From: Janthinobacterium sp. 344
GTDB taxonomy: Bacteria; Pseudomonadota; Gammaproteobacteria; Burkholderiales; Burkholderiaceae_D
Length of the DNA stretch: 64,000 bases
NCBI RefSeq assembly: GCF_900112025.1
Contig: NZ_FOKL01000016.1
Span: 1 to 64,000, forward strand
Direction of reading: 5' to 3'
Every line of letters starts with the position of its first letter. Positions within the stretch are counted from its first letter, which is position 1. The notes beneath the pieces were generated by a model. The model had not been told where the DNA came from, did not search any database, and saw only the letters and a list, made by a program, of their open reading frames with translations. The position numbers and the translations under genes were made by a program. Positions 19,871 to 28,660 of this stretch are shown here, piece after piece.

Positions 19871-20335
19871 TCAGCGCGAGACGAGGCGGATCGACGTCGC
19901 GCCGTCCTCGCGCATGGCGCTACGGCTGTCGGCGGGTATGCGCAAGCCGGGCAGTACCTGGGCGTCGTCGATGACCACATGTTCGCCGGCATCGCTGAAG
20001 GCGAAGGCGGCGCCGCGCCGGGTGACGAATTTTCCTGGCGCCTGCGGGAACAGTTCCACTTCCGCCTTGTCGCGGCGCTGGTTCTTGTCGCTCAGGCGAC
20101 CAAAGAAATGCTGGCTCTGTTCGCGGACGATGAGGATTTGATCATTCGACAGTAAATACTGCTGTTCGATCTGCTGTGCTTCCTCCGCCGTGACGCGATA
20201 TGGCGAGTTGACGCTGACTCTGACGCTGTCAGGCGTGGCGGGAGGGCTTTGCGCCAGGGCGCCGGCGCTGGCAAGGGACAACAGGATGGCGGCAATCGGG
20301 AAAAAACGTACGCTTGGCATGACATTCACCTTCAA
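19871..20335 (-). CDS. Exported hypothetical protein
   Basis: 154 residues, not recognised. It has a signal peptide (SVRFFPIAAILLSLASAGALAQ, cleavage probably after ALA-Q near residue 29), then a Pro-rich start and a compact domain containing EEAQQIEQQYLLSNDQILIV, FGRLSDKNQRRDKAEVELFP and VVIDDAQVLPGLRIPAD. Predicted to be periplasmic. It lies upstream of the histidine kinase on the same strand with a 176-base gap, so co-transcription is possible but not shown. No enzyme motif is visible. The signal peptide and codon use support a real gene. Confidence 0.7.
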   Translation of the reverse strand: MKVNVMPSVRFFPIAAILLSLASAGALAQSPPATPDSVRVSVNSPYRVTAEEAQQIEQQYLLSNDQILIVREQSQHFFGRLSDKNQRRDKAEVELFPQAPGKFVTRRGAAFAFSDAGEHVVIDDAQVLPGLRIPADSRSAMREDGATSIRLVSR

Positions 20336-20521
20336 TCAGGGTTGAGGATAGGGGATTAGACCGTGGCGTCACTGCGAGGTTTCCTGCAGGGACTGATGCC
20401 AAGGTAGCAAGCGCCCCGCGTCATCGCCAGCGCCAGGCGATGAACGGCCGGTTTCATGCGCTGAACTGCAGAAAACCGGCATTGAATGGTTTTTGGGATT
20501 AAACGTGGAAAGCAGGCTCGA

Positions 20522-20542
20522 CGGCAAAATTATATTTTGCCG
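20522..20542. terminator. Palindromic hairpin behind rsgA
   Basis: CGGCAAAAT and ATTTTGCCG are perfectly complementary around a TAT loop. The hairpin lies about 55 bases beyond the rsgA stop and could stop or stabilise the rsgA transcript. There is no long T-run on the minus side, so it is not a classical terminator. Confidence 0.4.
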
Positions 20543-20596
20543 GTTTGCCGATGGCTATCGTGAAGTTCGACAGGCTGCCTGCCTCCTGATGCGGGA

Positions 20597-21502
20597 TCAG
20601 TACAGGGTCTGCGCCGATTCGTGCAGCAGCTGGCCATACAGGGTATGGCGCATCTTGGTGATCTTGCCTTCAGACAAGGCTTGCAGGATGGCGCACTGCG
20701 GCTCGATCAGGTGGCGGCAGTTATAGAACTTGCAGCCGCCCAGATAGGGCTGGAACTCGCGGAAAGCCCGCTCGAGCATGCCTTCGGACAGATGGTACAG
20801 GCCGAACTCCTGGAAGCCGGGCGAGTCGATGATGGAACTGTTGGCCCCCAGTTCATCGAGCTTGTACAGGCGCGTAAAGGTCGTCGTGTGCTTGCCCGTG
20901 TCGAGCGCGGCCGAGATTTCGCGCACGGCGATGTCGGCGTCCGGCACCAGCAGGTTGATCAACGACGACTTGCCCATGCCCGACTGGCCGATCAGGATCG
21001 ACGACTGGCCCGCCAGCAGGGGCGCCAGGGTGGCCACGGCGTGTTCCGGTGCGGCGCGCGCCGACACTTCATCGACGGGATAGCCCATCGAGGAATATGG
21101 CAGCAGGCGTTCGCGGGCCCGTTCCAGCGAAGCCGTCACGTCCGTCTTGTTGAGGATGATGCGCGCCTCGATGCCGGCCGCGTCGGCCGCCACCAGCGAG
21201 CGCGAGATCAGGTCGTCGGCAAAGCCCGGTTCCGTCGCCACGACGATGAACAGCTGCGTCAAATTGGCCGCCAGCAGCTTCGATTTGTACTGGTCCGAGC
21301 GGTACAGCAGGGTCTTGCGTTCCTCGATGCGGTCGATGACGGCCTGGTCGTTGGAAGTGCGCGTCAGGTGCACGATGTCGCCCACGGCCACATTGGTTTT
21401 CTTGCCGCGCGTCACGCATTGCAGCTTGGCGCCATCCACGTCGGCCAGGTAGTGGCGGCCGTGGGCGGCGATGATGATGCCCGTCAACTTGCCTTCGCTC
21501 AT
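20597..21502 (-). CDS. rsgA: Small ribosomal subunit biogenesis GTPase RsgA
   Basis: 301 residues. An N-terminal OB fold ([18 protein letters not shown]) is followed by a circularly permuted GTPase in which the G4 motif NKTD comes before the G1 motif [10 protein letters not shown] and G3 [11 protein letters not shown]-terminal zinc motif is [14 protein letters not shown]. It helps late maturation of the 30S subunit. The ATG at 21502 (MSEGKLTG) overlaps the phhB stop by 4 bases; the frame is open further upstream, but that part is a shadow of phhB. Confidence 0.96.
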   Translation of the reverse strand: MSEGKLTGIIIAAHGRHYLADVDGAKLQCVTRGKKTNVAVGDIVHLTRTSNDQAVIDRIEERKTLLYRSDQYKSKLLAANLTQLFIVVATEPGFADDLISRSLVAADAAGIEARIILNKTDVTASLERARERLLPYSSMGYPVDEVSARAAPEHAVATLAPLLAGQSSILIGQSGMGKSSLINLLVPDADIAVREISAALDTGKHTTTFTRLYKLDELGANSSIIDSPGFQEFGLYHLSEGMLERAFREFQPYLGGCKFYNCRHLIEPQCAILQALSEGKITKMRHTLYGQLLHESAQTLY

Positions 21503-21864
21503 GGGGCCACCTGGCTGCTTTGATAGAGCAGGTCCGCCTTGGCGGCGCAGATAAAGTCGTTTTCGGACAGGCCGCCGGCGCCTTGGTTGACCGAGTGCGT
21601 GTCGTAGCGCACGGCGCAGGTTTTGTAAGTAATGATGAGCTCCGGATGGTGATCTTGCGTATGGGTCATATAGGCCAGGGCGTTCACGAACGCCAGGGTC
21701 TGGTAATAATTCTTGAAGCCGAAGTCGCGGCACAGCTTGCCGTTTTGCAGCGTCCACTGGGGCAGCAGGGCATGCAGGGTGGCGATATCCGTGTCGCCCA
21801 GCGCCTGCTGGCGCGGCGCGCAGCGCAGCTGGGCCAAGTCTTGCAATGTGGATGGCGTATTCAT
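21499..21864 (-). CDS. phhB: Pterin-4a-carbinolamine dehydratase
   Basis: 121 residues. It dehydrates 4a-hydroxytetrahydrobiopterin to recycle the pterin cofactor of aromatic amino-acid hydroxylases. The family signature is present: [22 protein letters not shown], with the paired histidines, tyrosine and third histidine in place, followed by an aspartate in LSENDF. The ATG at 21864 ([10 protein letters not shown]) overlaps the peptidase stop by 4 bases and its own stop overlaps rsgA by 4 bases, so three genes are translationally coupled. Confidence 0.94.
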   Translation of the reverse strand: MNTPSTLQDLAQLRCAPRQQALGDTDIATLHALLPQWTLQNGKLCRDFGFKNYYQTLAFVNALAYMTHTQDHHPELIITYKTCAVRYDTHSVNQGAGGLSENDFICAAKADLLYQSSQVAP

Positions 21865-23141
21865 GCGGCAGCCCCTTTCAGGTGGCGGATGCGCACGCTG
21901 GCCGGCGGGTGCGAGTCGTAAAAGGCCGAGTGCAGCGGGTCGGGCGTCAGGGTCGAGGCATTGTCCTCGTACATTTTTACCAAAGCCGAAACCAGGTCGT
22001 CCGCCTGCGTGTGCGTGGCGGCGAAGGCGTCGGCCTCGAATTCGTGCTTGCGCGAGCTGAGCGAGGTCAACGGTCCCAGCAGGAAAGTGAAGACGGGCAA
22101 GGCCAGCATGAACAGCAGCAGGGCCAGCGCATCGGTCGGCTGGCCAGTGAGCGCCAGCGCGACAGGGTCGACGCCCAGACCCGCATAGAACCACGGCTGG
22201 GTCTTCAGGAAACCCAGCAGCGCGAGGAAGCCCAGCGAGATGAGGAACATCATGGCGATGCGCTTGACGATGTGCTTGAGCTTGAAGTGCCCCAGTTCAT
22301 GCGCCAGCACGGCTTCGATTTCCTGCGGTGCCAGGCGCGACAGCAAGGTGTCGAAGAAGACGATGCGCTTGTTGGCGCCGAAACCCGAGAAATACGCATT
22401 GCCGTGGGCGCTGCGCTTCGAGCCATCCATGACGAACAGGCCTTTCGAGGCGAAACCCACGCGCTGCATCAAGCCTTCGATGCGGCTTTTCAGCGCCTCG
22501 TCGGCCAGCGGCGTGAATTTGTTGAACAGCGGGGCGATGACGGTGGGGAACAGCACCATCATCAGCAGCTGGAAGCCGCTCCAGACGCACCACGCGTACA
22601 GCCACCACAGGCCGCCACTTTTCGCCATCAGGGTCAGCACGACCCAGATCAGCGGCAAGCCGATGGCCGCGCCCAGGCCCACGCCCTTGAGCATGTCCGT
22701 GAAGAACAGCTTGCGCGGCATGGTGTTGAAGCCGAAGCGCTGTTCCAGCACGAATTGGCGGTAATAGTCGAAGGGCAGGTCGATCAGGCCGGAAATGGCG
22801 GCAAAGGCGGCGATCAGGCCGATCTGGTACAGCATCGGCGATCCCGGCCCCGTGAGTTCGTGCAAGTACAGCGCCAGCCATTGCAGGCCACCCAGCAGGG
22901 TAAAACCGATCAGCACGGCATAGTTGACCAGCAGGGTCAGCAGCCCGAACTTGGTCTTGGCCACCGTGTAGTCGGCCGCCTTCTGGTGCGCGGCCAGGGG
23001 GATCTTTTCCGCGAATTCGGCAGGCACGGCAGCGCGGTGCGCCAGCACGTGGCGGATCTGCCGCGAGGCGAGCCAGAAGCGCACGGCCAGGGTCAAAACG
23101 AGGACGGATACAAACAAAATCGAAAACGCGAGTGAATACAT
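21861..23141 (-). CDS. M48-family (Ste24/CAAX-type) membrane metallopeptidase
   Basis: 426 residues. Several membrane segments flank a zinc peptidase core with the HExxH motif in [14 protein letters not shown] and the third ligand region in [16 protein letters not shown]. It starts with a membrane helix ([20 protein letters not shown]) and carries a second pair near residues 65-125. The topology and the TMPRKLFF / VLGHELGH order fit the Ste24-like branch of M48. Substrates in bacteria are unclear; membrane protein quality control is a common suggestion. It is the first gene of the unit with phhB and rsgA and is divergent from orn. Confidence 0.92.
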   Translation of the reverse strand: MYSLAFSILFVSVLVLTLAVRFWLASRQIRHVLAHRAAVPAEFAEKIPLAAHQKAADYTVAKTKFGLLTLLVNYAVLIGFTLLGGLQWLALYLHELTGPGSPMLYQIGLIAAFAAISGLIDLPFDYYRQFVLEQRFGFNTMPRKLFFTDMLKGVGLGAAIGLPLIWVVLTLMAKSGGLWWLYAWCVWSGFQLLMMVLFPTVIAPLFNKFTPLADEALKSRIEGLMQRVGFASKGLFVMDGSKRSAHGNAYFSGFGANKRIVFFDTLLSRLAPQEIEAVLAHELGHFKLKHIVKRIAMMFLISLGFLALLGFLKTQPWFYAGLGVDPVALALTGQPTDALALLLFMLALPVFTFLLGPLTSLSSRKHEFEADAFAATHTQADDLVSALVKMYEDNASTLTPDPLHSAFYDSHPPASVRIRHLKGAAA

Positions 23142-23197
23142 TCTGTGCCTGTGAGAAAATGGCTGATTATTTAGTTTGATTAGGCCAAGAGAGAATT

Positions 23198-23794
23198 ATG
23201 TCACAAGCGACCGACTTAACCACATCCACCTCCGCTCCCGTCGTCCCGGCACGTCCCAATGAGATGAACCTGGTCTGGGTCGACATGGAAATGACGGGCC
23301 TGGAGCCCGATACCGACCGCATCATCGAAGTGGCGGTGGTGGTGACGGACATGCATTTGAACCTGCTGGCCGAAGGCCCTGTGTTCGTGATCCACCAGTC
23401 GGATGAAACCCTGAACAAGATGGATGCCTGGAACAAGGGCACGCATGGCCGCTCGGGGCTGATCGACAAGGTCAAGGCGTCGACCGTGACGGAAGCGCAG
23501 GCGGAAGCGGAGCTGATCGCCTTCCTGAAGAAATATGTGCCGGCAGGCAAGTCGCCCATGTGCGGCAACACCATCGGCCAGGACCGCCGCTTCATGGTGC
23601 GCGGCATGCCGAAGCTGGAAGCGTTCTTCCACTATCGCAATGTTGATGTGTCGACACTGAAAGAGCTGTGCAAGCGCTGGAAGCCGGAAATCGCCACCGG
23701 CTTCAAGAAACACCAGAAGCACACGGCGCTGGCCGATATTCTGGAATCGATCGAAGAATTGAAGTACTACCGCGAGCACTTCATCAAATTGTAA
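23198..23794 (+). CDS. orn: Oligoribonuclease
   Basis: 198 residues. A DEDDh 3'-5' exonuclease that degrades short RNAs, including pGpG, the c-di-GMP breakdown product. Motifs are Exo [18 protein letters not shown], Exo [12 protein letters not shown], and Exo [18 protein letters not shown] start ATG at 23198 (MSQATDLT) follows AGAGAGAA, a modest ribosome site. The first ~20 residues are a Ser/Thr-rich tail slightly longer than in E. coli Orn (181 residues). The structured repeat copy A lies 8 bases behind its stop. Confidence 0.96.
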   Translation: MSQATDLTTSTSAPVVPARPNEMNLVWVDMEMTGLEPDTDRIIEVAVVVTDMHLNLLAEGPVFVIHQSDETLNKMDAWNKGTHGRSGLIDKVKASTVTEAQAEAELIAFLKKYVPAGKSPMCGNTIGQDRRFMVRGMPKLEAFFHYRNVDVSTLKELCKRWKPEIATGFKKHQKHTALADILESIEELKYYREHFIKL

Positions 23795-23802
23795 GTTGAA
23801 AA

Positions 23803-23918
23803 CGCCTCACAAAACCTACTGCGCGTCGGTATAGGCGGCCTGCGATGCTCACCGTACTAGAGTACGGTTGCGCTTCTTAGCCACCTCTCCCTTCCGCTCG
23901 CTACGGTTTTGTGAGGCG
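23803..23918 (-). repeat. Structured intergenic repeat, copy A
   Basis: A 116-bp element. The ends are perfect 14-base inverted repeats (CGCCTCACAAAACC / GGTTTTGTGAGGCG). The core, read on the minus strand, contains GAAGCGCAACCGTAC-loop-GTACGGTGAGCATCG with an apical hairpin. It fills the gap between the convergent stop codons of orn and the gene at 23933. Core sequence recurs at 25385, 38046 and 48797. Like copy D it belongs to the GGAAGGNAGAGGTGG subtype. Confidence 0.85.
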
Positions 23919-23932
23919 TCGCGAAGGTTCTG

Positions 23933-24277
23933 TTACATCGTATCAAAGTCAAAATCGAGGGTGTGCCAAACGCCGTCTTCATCCCGCCACTCCAGCGCAA
24001 ACGGTCCCGTTTGCCGCAAGTGCGTGATCCAGCGTACTTCGCCCGGCTGGCGGAAATAGGTCGTGCACTGGCCGAACAGCTGGCCCAGCCGGCACAGCAC
24101 CAATCCCTCGCCCGCCACGGCGCACCATTGCTCATCGGCATCGATCAGGGCCACGGCCGGATCGCCATAGAATTCGCCCAGGCTCGCTTGCCGGCCATCG
24201 GCGCGCGTCACCCTGGCATGTTCGTATTCGTGCTGGACGAGATATTGGGCGCTGCGCGCCAGTTCCTGCTGAGTCAT
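23933..24277 (-). CDS. Hypothetical protein
   Basis: 114 residues, not recognised. The sequence starts MTQQELARSAQYLVQHEYEH and is rich in aromatic and acidic residues towards the end (WRDEDGVWHTLDFDFDTM). There is no signal peptide or membrane segment, so it is probably cytoplasmic. The ATG at 24277 overlaps the stop of the LysR gene by 4 bases, so the two are co-translated; this is the main evidence that it is real. The frame stays open upstream to 24520, but that part is a shadow of the LysR gene. Confidence 0.68.
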   Translation of the reverse strand: MTQQELARSAQYLVQHEYEHARVTRADGRQASLGEFYGDPAVALIDADEQWCAVAGEGLVLCRLGQLFGQCTTYFRQPGEVRWITHLRQTGPFALEWRDEDGVWHTLDFDFDTM

Positions 24278-25218
24278 GCTGCCTCCACGGTGGGCCAGAC
24301 GGTTTCCTGGTCGGCGCGCGCCTCGGCGATCAGCCATTCGCAAAACAGGTGCACGAGGGGCCGCGTTTCCGCCTGGGGCGAGCGCAGCAAATAATAGCAG
24401 TGCGGGCCGCGCACGGCGTGGTCGAACACGCGCACCAGGCGGCCCGAGCGCAGATCGTCGCCGATCAGGGGACTGGCGGCAATCGCCACGCCCTGGCCGC
24501 TGGCGGCCGCGTCGAGGCACAGATAGGTGTGCGAAAAGCGCGCGCCGCTGTTGCCGCTATTGCCGCTGTAATGCACGCCGCAGCTGTGCAGCCAGCGCGT
24601 CCAGTCGATCTCGCCGGGCAGGTGCACTTCCGGTTCGTCGTGCAGCAGCGGGTAGCGCAGCAGGTCGGCGGGCTGGCGCAGGCTGGCGGCGTTGGCGCGG
24701 AAATCGGGACTGCAGACGGCGGAAAACCATTCTTCCATCAATAAATCCACTTTCAGGCCCGGATAGCGGCCCGGCCCCAGGCGGATGGCCACGTCCACGC
24801 CGTCGCGCGCCAGGTCCACCGGATGCATCGAGGCCAGCACGCGCAGCTCGATCTGCGGGTAGCGGTCGCGCAAGCGGCCCAGGCGCGGCATCAGCCAGCG
24901 CGAGACGAGCGAGCTGGTGGCCGTCACCGTCACCACCTTGTCGTCGCCCTGGCGCCGCGCCTGCTCGGAAACGTCGGCCAGCTGGTTGAGGATGGGCCCC
25001 AGCGAGGCCGCATAGCGCTGGCCGGCGTTGGTGAGCACCACGCCGCGCGGCAGGCGCTGGAACAGCACGATGCCCAGCCACGCTTCCAGCTGTTTCACAT
25101 GGTGGCCGATGGCGCCGGCCGAGACGTGCAATTCCTCGCCCGCCCGCTGGAAGCCTTCATGGCGGGCGGCCGCCTCGAAGGCGTGCAGGGCGGCAAGTGG
25201 GGGCAGGGGACGTGACAT
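24274..25218 (-). CDS. LysR-family transcriptional regulator (GcvA-like)
   Basis: 314 residues from the ATG at 25218 (MSRPLPPLAALHAFEAAARH). The N-terminal winged helix-turn-helix reads GEELHVSAGAIGHHVKQLE; the effector domain occupies about 90-300. The PLPPL-LHAFEAAARH start is typical of the GcvA-type branch. GAAGAG lies 5 bases before this ATG; a TTG four codons further upstream is also in frame. It is divergent from the EamA transporter gene and probably controls it, which is inference from arrangement. It is translationally coupled to the 114-residue gene behind it. Confidence 0.9.
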   Translation of the reverse strand: MSRPLPPLAALHAFEAAARHEGFQRAGEELHVSAGAIGHHVKQLEAWLGIVLFQRLPRGVVLTNAGQRYAASLGPILNQLADVSEQARRQGDDKVVTVTATSSLVSRWLMPRLGRLRDRYPQIELRVLASMHPVDLARDGVDVAIRLGPGRYPGLKVDLLMEEWFSAVCSPDFRANAASLRQPADLLRYPLLHDEPEVHLPGEIDWTRWLHSCGVHYSGNSGNSGARFSHTYLCLDAAASGQGVAIAASPLIGDDLRSGRLVRVFDHAVRGPHCYYLLRSPQAETRPLVHLFCEWLIAEARADQETVWPTVEAA

Positions 25219-25245
25219 GGCACTCTTCAAGAATTGAGCCTCAGT

Positions 25246-25273
25246 AATATTCGGCCTATCCGTGAAGAATATT
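25246..25273. promoter_or_regulatory. Operator-like inverted repeat between lysR and eamA
   Basis: AATATTC (25246-25252) and GAATATT (25267-25273) are perfect inverted repeats 14 bases apart, just upstream of the LysR gene in an AT-rich patch. They could be a binding site for that LysR protein. The rest of the 300-base gap holds a second AATATT near 25375 and repeat copy B. Confidence 0.4.
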
Positions 25274-25384
25274 GGTTTGTTTCATTTTGCGCAAGCGAAT
25301 ATGATGCCGTCACTGCATGAAGTGACCCGCAATAGGATTCACGCATGCGGTATCCCCCAGTCTTGCCATTCATTAATATTTACA

Positions 25385-25502
25385 ACGCCTGGGTAAACCG
25401 TCGCGAGCGGCAGTGATTTGTGGCTGAGAAGCGCAACCGTACTCCAGTGCGGTGAGCATCGCCGGCCGCCAAGCGCGACGCGCAGCAGGTTTGCCCTGGC
25501 GT
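25385..25502 (+). repeat. Structured intergenic repeat, copy B
   Basis: A 118-bp element with imperfectly paired ends (ACGCCTGGGTAAACC / GGTTTGCCCTGGCGT) and the shared core GAGAAGCGCAACCGTAC...GTGCGGTGAGCATCG. It ends 4 bases before the AAAGAGG ribosome site of the EamA transporter gene, so it must lie in that gene's leader if transcription starts upstream. It belongs to the GGCAGTGATTTGTGG subtype, like copy C. Confidence 0.82.
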
Positions 25503-25520
25503 ACTCAAAGAGGTTTAGTC

Positions 25521-26432
25521 ATGTCTGATCGCCGCGCCGTTGCGCTGGTGTTGTTGTCGGCTGCCGGTTTCGGCAGTTCCGCCGTATTTGCCAAGGCGGC
25601 CTATGCGTCCGGGGTCAACCCGTCGACCATGCTGGCCTTGCGTTTCGTCATCGCCGCCATGCTGCTGCTGCCGCTCGTGTGGCTCGGCGGCTGGCGCTTG
25701 CCGCGCGGCCGCCTGCTGGCCGGCTACATGCTGATGGGCCTGATGTACACGGCCCAGTCGCAAGGTTATTTCAATGCGCTGATGTATGCCAGCAGCGGCC
25801 TGTGCGGCATGCTGCTGTATGTGTATCCCGTGCTGGTGACGATCCTGGCGCTGGCCTTGGGCTGGGAAAAGCTGGACCGGCGCATGCTGGTGCTGCTGGC
25901 GCTGGCCATCGCCGGCATGGCCACCACCCTGGGCGGCAAGCTGCAGGGCCAGCCGGTCGGCATCGCCCTGGCCTTGATGGCGGCCGGCGTGTATGCCGTA
26001 TATATCCTGTTTGGCAACAGCCTGTCGAAAAGCCCCGAGAATATCCACCCGCTGGCCGCCTGCGTGGTGATCCTGGGCACGGCCGGCCTGGCGAACAGCG
26101 CGATTGCCGTGTGGCAGGGCGTTTCCTTGCCGGGCACGCCGACGGGCTGGCTGGCCGTCAGCGCCATCGCCCTGTTTTCGACGGCCATCGCCATTGCCGC
26201 CTTCTTTGCCGGCGTGGCGCACATCGGCGCGGCCAAGGCATCGATCATTTCCACGTTCGAACCCGTCATCACGATGGCCTTCGGCGTGACCCTGCTGAAG
26301 GAGTCCGTCAGCGGCACGCAGCTGCTCGGCGGCGCCATGGTGCTGACGGCCGTGATCTTGCTGGCCCAGCGTTCCAGCCCGAAACCGGCGGCGCAGACGG
26401 CGTCCATGCCGGGCGCGCAGGCCAGCGCCTGA
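25521..26432 (+). CDS. EamA/DMT-superfamily transporter
   Basis: 303 residues and about ten membrane segments in two EamA repeats (VALVLLSAAGFGSSAVFAKA opens the first; a second begins near residue 150 with GIALALMAAGVYAVYILFG). The fold is that of drug/metabolite exporters of the inner membrane; the substrate cannot be told. The ATG at 25521 is chosen because AAAGAGG lies 7 bases upstream; the frame is open to 25452, but that part is inside repeat copy B. Divergent from the LysR gene. Confidence 0.9.
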   Translation: MSDRRAVALVLLSAAGFGSSAVFAKAAYASGVNPSTMLALRFVIAAMLLLPLVWLGGWRLPRGRLLAGYMLMGLMYTAQSQGYFNALMYASSGLCGMLLYVYPVLVTILALALGWEKLDRRMLVLLALAIAGMATTLGGKLQGQPVGIALALMAAGVYAVYILFGNSLSKSPENIHPLAACVVILGTAGLANSAIAVWQGVSLPGTPTGWLAVSAIALFSTAIAIAAFFAGVAHIGAAKASIISTFEPVITMAFGVTLLKESVSGTQLLGGAMVLTAVILLAQRSSPKPAAQTASMPGAQASA

Positions 26433-26479
26433 TTCCCGTTTTTTCCTGAACTGATCGGCAATACCGATCGGTCTCCTTT

Positions 26480-26515
26480 GCGCCGCGACGGGTTTCCTGC
26501 CGCGGCGCTTTTTTT
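26480..26515 (+). terminator. Intrinsic terminator behind the EamA gene
   Basis: GCGCCGCG and CGCGGCGC pair around a 13-base loop and run into seven T, about 48 bases beyond the stop. It separates the transporter from the haem operon. Confidence 0.88.
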
Positions 26516-26535
26516 GGGCTGCGCGCAAATAACGC

Positions 26536-26563
26536 TTGATTGCGAATGATTCTCATTTATAAT
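26536..26563 (+). promoter_or_regulatory. hmuS promoter overlapped by a Fur box
   Basis: TTGATT (26536-26541) and TATAAT (26558-26563) are 16 bases apart. The spacer, 26542-26560, reads GCGAATGATTCTCATTTAT and matches 12 of 19 positions of the classical Fur box, including the AATGAT half and the TCATT half. Iron-loaded Fur binding here would block RNA polymerase, so the haem operon should be switched on by iron starvation. Confidence 0.8.
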
Positions 26564-26636
26564 CGATGGCAAGATTCCCCCACCACCAGCCAGCCCGTCC
26601 CCATGCCAGCCAGTGTTCGCCTTGAAAGGAGACACC

Positions 26637-27737
26637 GTGTCGAGCATGCCCCCTATTTGCAATACCGAGCTGATCGCCGGCGAATTCGCCCGCCTGCGGC
26701 GCGAAAAGCAAGCCCGCCACCGCGATATCGCCGAGGAGCTGGCCATTTCCGAAGGCGAGCTGATCGCCGCGCACGCGGGCCTGAAGCTCGCCGATGGCGC
26801 TTTGCTGGGCGCCGAGCGCCTGCAGGCCGACTGGCCCGCCATCGTCCAGGCGCTCGAGCCGCTGGGTGACGTCATGGCGCTGACGCGCAACGCCTCGTGC
26901 GTGCATGAAAAGACGGGTGTCTATCGCAATGCCAGTCACAACAATCACGTGGGCCTGGTGCTGGGCGGCGAGATCGACCTGCGCGTGTTCTACCGCCAGT
27001 GGGCGCATGGCTTTGCCGTGCGCGAGGTGAACGCGGGCGCGAACGAGGTGCAGCGCAGCCTGCAGTTCTTCGACGCCGCCGGCCACGCCGTGCACAAGAT
27101 TTTCCTCAAGCCGCAAAGCGATATTGCCGCCTACGATGCGCTGGTGACGCGCTTTGCCGCCGCCAACCAGGCGGCCGGCATCGCCGTGACGGCGCCGGCG
27201 GCCCCGCCGGCGGAACTGCCCGACGCGCAGATCGACGTGGCCGGCTTTCGCGCCGCCTGGGCCGATTTGCGCGACACGCACGAATTCTTCACTTTGCTGA
27301 AAAAATTTTCGGTCTCGCGCCTGCAGGGCCTGCGCCTGGCCGAATCGCGTTTCGTGCAGCCGCTGGATAAATCCTGCGTGCTCGACCTGCTCAATGACGC
27401 GGCCCTTGAAAAGGTCGCCATCATGGCCTTCGTCGGCAATGCCGGCATGATCCAGATCCACTCGGGACCCGTGCACAAGATCGCCGTGATGGGACCGTGG
27501 ATCAACATCCTCGATGCGCGCTTCAGCCTGCATTTGCGCGAAGACCATATCGCCAGCGCCTGGGTGGTGAAAAAGCCCACCGTCGATGGCCTGGTGACGT
27601 CCGTGGAACTGTTCGACGCCAAGGGCGACACCATCGTCATGTTCTTTGGCGAGCGCAAGCCGGGCATGCATGAACTGTGCGAATGGCGCCAGATCGTCGA
27701 GCGCGTGGCGCAGGAGGGCGAATTATGCGCCGCATGA
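26637..27737 (+). CDS. hmuS: Haemin-degrading factor HmuS
   Basis: 366 residues from GTG at 26637, which has AAAGGAG 5 bases upstream; an in-frame GTG at 26613 lacks one. It has the two tandem HemS/ChuX-like halves of the family (e.g. CVHEKTGVYRNASHNNHVGLVL and the second-half HVGNAGMIQIHSGPVHKI). Family members bind haem in the cytoplasm and open its ring to release iron or pass it on. First gene of hmuSTUV; its last 13 bases overlap the start of hmuT. Confidence 0.94.
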   Translation: MSSMPPICNTELIAGEFARLRREKQARHRDIAEELAISEGELIAAHAGLKLADGALLGAERLQADWPAIVQALEPLGDVMALTRNASCVHEKTGVYRNASHNNHVGLVLGGEIDLRVFYRQWAHGFAVREVNAGANEVQRSLQFFDAAGHAVHKIFLKPQSDIAAYDALVTRFAAANQAAGIAVTAPAAPPAELPDAQIDVAGFRAAWADLRDTHEFFTLLKKFSVSRLQGLRLAESRFVQPLDKSCVLDLLNDAALEKVAIMAFVGNAGMIQIHSGPVHKIAVMGPWINILDARFSLHLREDHIASAWVVKKPTVDGLVTSVELFDAKGDTIVMFFGERKPGMHELCEWRQIVERVAQEGELCAA

Positions 27738-28660
27738 TCGCCGCCAGCGTGGCGCGCCGCATCGCGCTGAAAAAAATGGGCGCGGGGGCCCTGGCCCTGG
27801 CCGCGCCGATGCAGGTGCTTGCCGCCGTCGCCGACGCCGGCAAGCCGGTGGCAAAAGCGCGGCGCATCGTCAGCGTGGGCGGGGCCTTGACGGAAATCGT
27901 CTACGCGCTCGATGCGCAGGCGGAACTGGTGGGCGTCGATACGACGTCGCTGTATCCGGCCACGGCGCAACAGCTGCCGCAGGTGGGCTATGCGCGCACC
28001 TTGTCGGCCGAAGGCGTGCTGTCGCTGGCGCCCACGCAGCTGATCGCCACCGAGGAAGCGGGACCGCAAACGGTGCTGCGCCAGGTGCGCGATGCGGGCG
28101 TGCCGGTGGCGGTGCTGAGCGCGAATAACCAATTCGAGGGCTTGCTCGAACGGGTAAAACAGGTGGGCCAGATCACGGGCCGCGCCGAACCGGCCGCGCG
28201 CCTGGCGCACAGCCTGCAGCAGCAGTGGAGCGGCGCCCTGGCCAAGGTGCGCCAGCGCCAGCATGCGCCCGTGCGCGTGCTGTTCATTCTCGCGCATGCG
28301 CCGAATCAGGTGATGGTGGGCGGGCGCGAGACGGGCGCCGACGCCATGCTGGCCTATGCGGGCGCCGTCAATGTGATGGGCGGGCAGGGCGGCCAGGGTG
28401 GATTCGCCGGCTACAAGCCGCTCACGCCCGAAGCCGTGATCGCCGCGCGGCCCGACATCGTGCTGGTCACGGACCAGGGCCTGAAGGCTTCGGGCGGGGT
28501 GGATGGCATCCTCAAATTGCCGGGCCTGGCGCAGACGCCGGCCGGCAGGCAGCACCGCATCGTCTCGCAGGAAGCCATGCTGCTGCTGGGCTTTGGCCCG
28601 CGCATGCCGCAGGCGCTGGCGGCACTCGACGCCGCCTTTGACAAAGCCATGGCCGCATGA
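27725..28660 (+). CDS. hmuT: Haem ABC transporter, periplasmic binding protein HmuT
   Basis: 311 residues. A signal region contains twin arginines (ARRIALKKMGAGALALAAP), so export by Tat is possible. The mature part is a class III binding protein (RRIVSVGGALTEIVYALD, VGYARTLSAEGVLSLAPTQL, ALDAAFDKAM at the end). It would collect haem in the periplasm and hand it to HmuU. The ATG at 27725 lies inside the end of hmuS, and the gene ends overlapping hmuU by 4 bases. Confidence 0.92.
   Translation: MRRMIAASVARRIALKKMGAGALALAAPMQVLAAVADAGKPVAKARRIVSVGGALTEIVYALDAQAELVGVDTTSLYPATAQQLPQVGYARTLSAEGVLSLAPTQLIATEEAGPQTVLRQVRDAGVPVAVLSANNQFEGLLERVKQVGQITGRAEPAARLAHSLQQQWSGALAKVRQRQHAPVRVLFILAHAPNQVMVGGRETGADAMLAYAGAVNVMGGQGGQGGFAGYKPLTPEAVIAARPDIVLVTDQGLKASGGVDGILKLPGLAQTPAGRQHRIVSQEAMLLLGFGPRMPQALAALDAAFDKAMAA

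Noticed and set aside
23803-23918. Insertion sequence or MITE ends for the structured repeat
   Set aside because: The end arms differ in sequence among copies while staying self-complementary, and no clear target-site duplication or transposase is seen.
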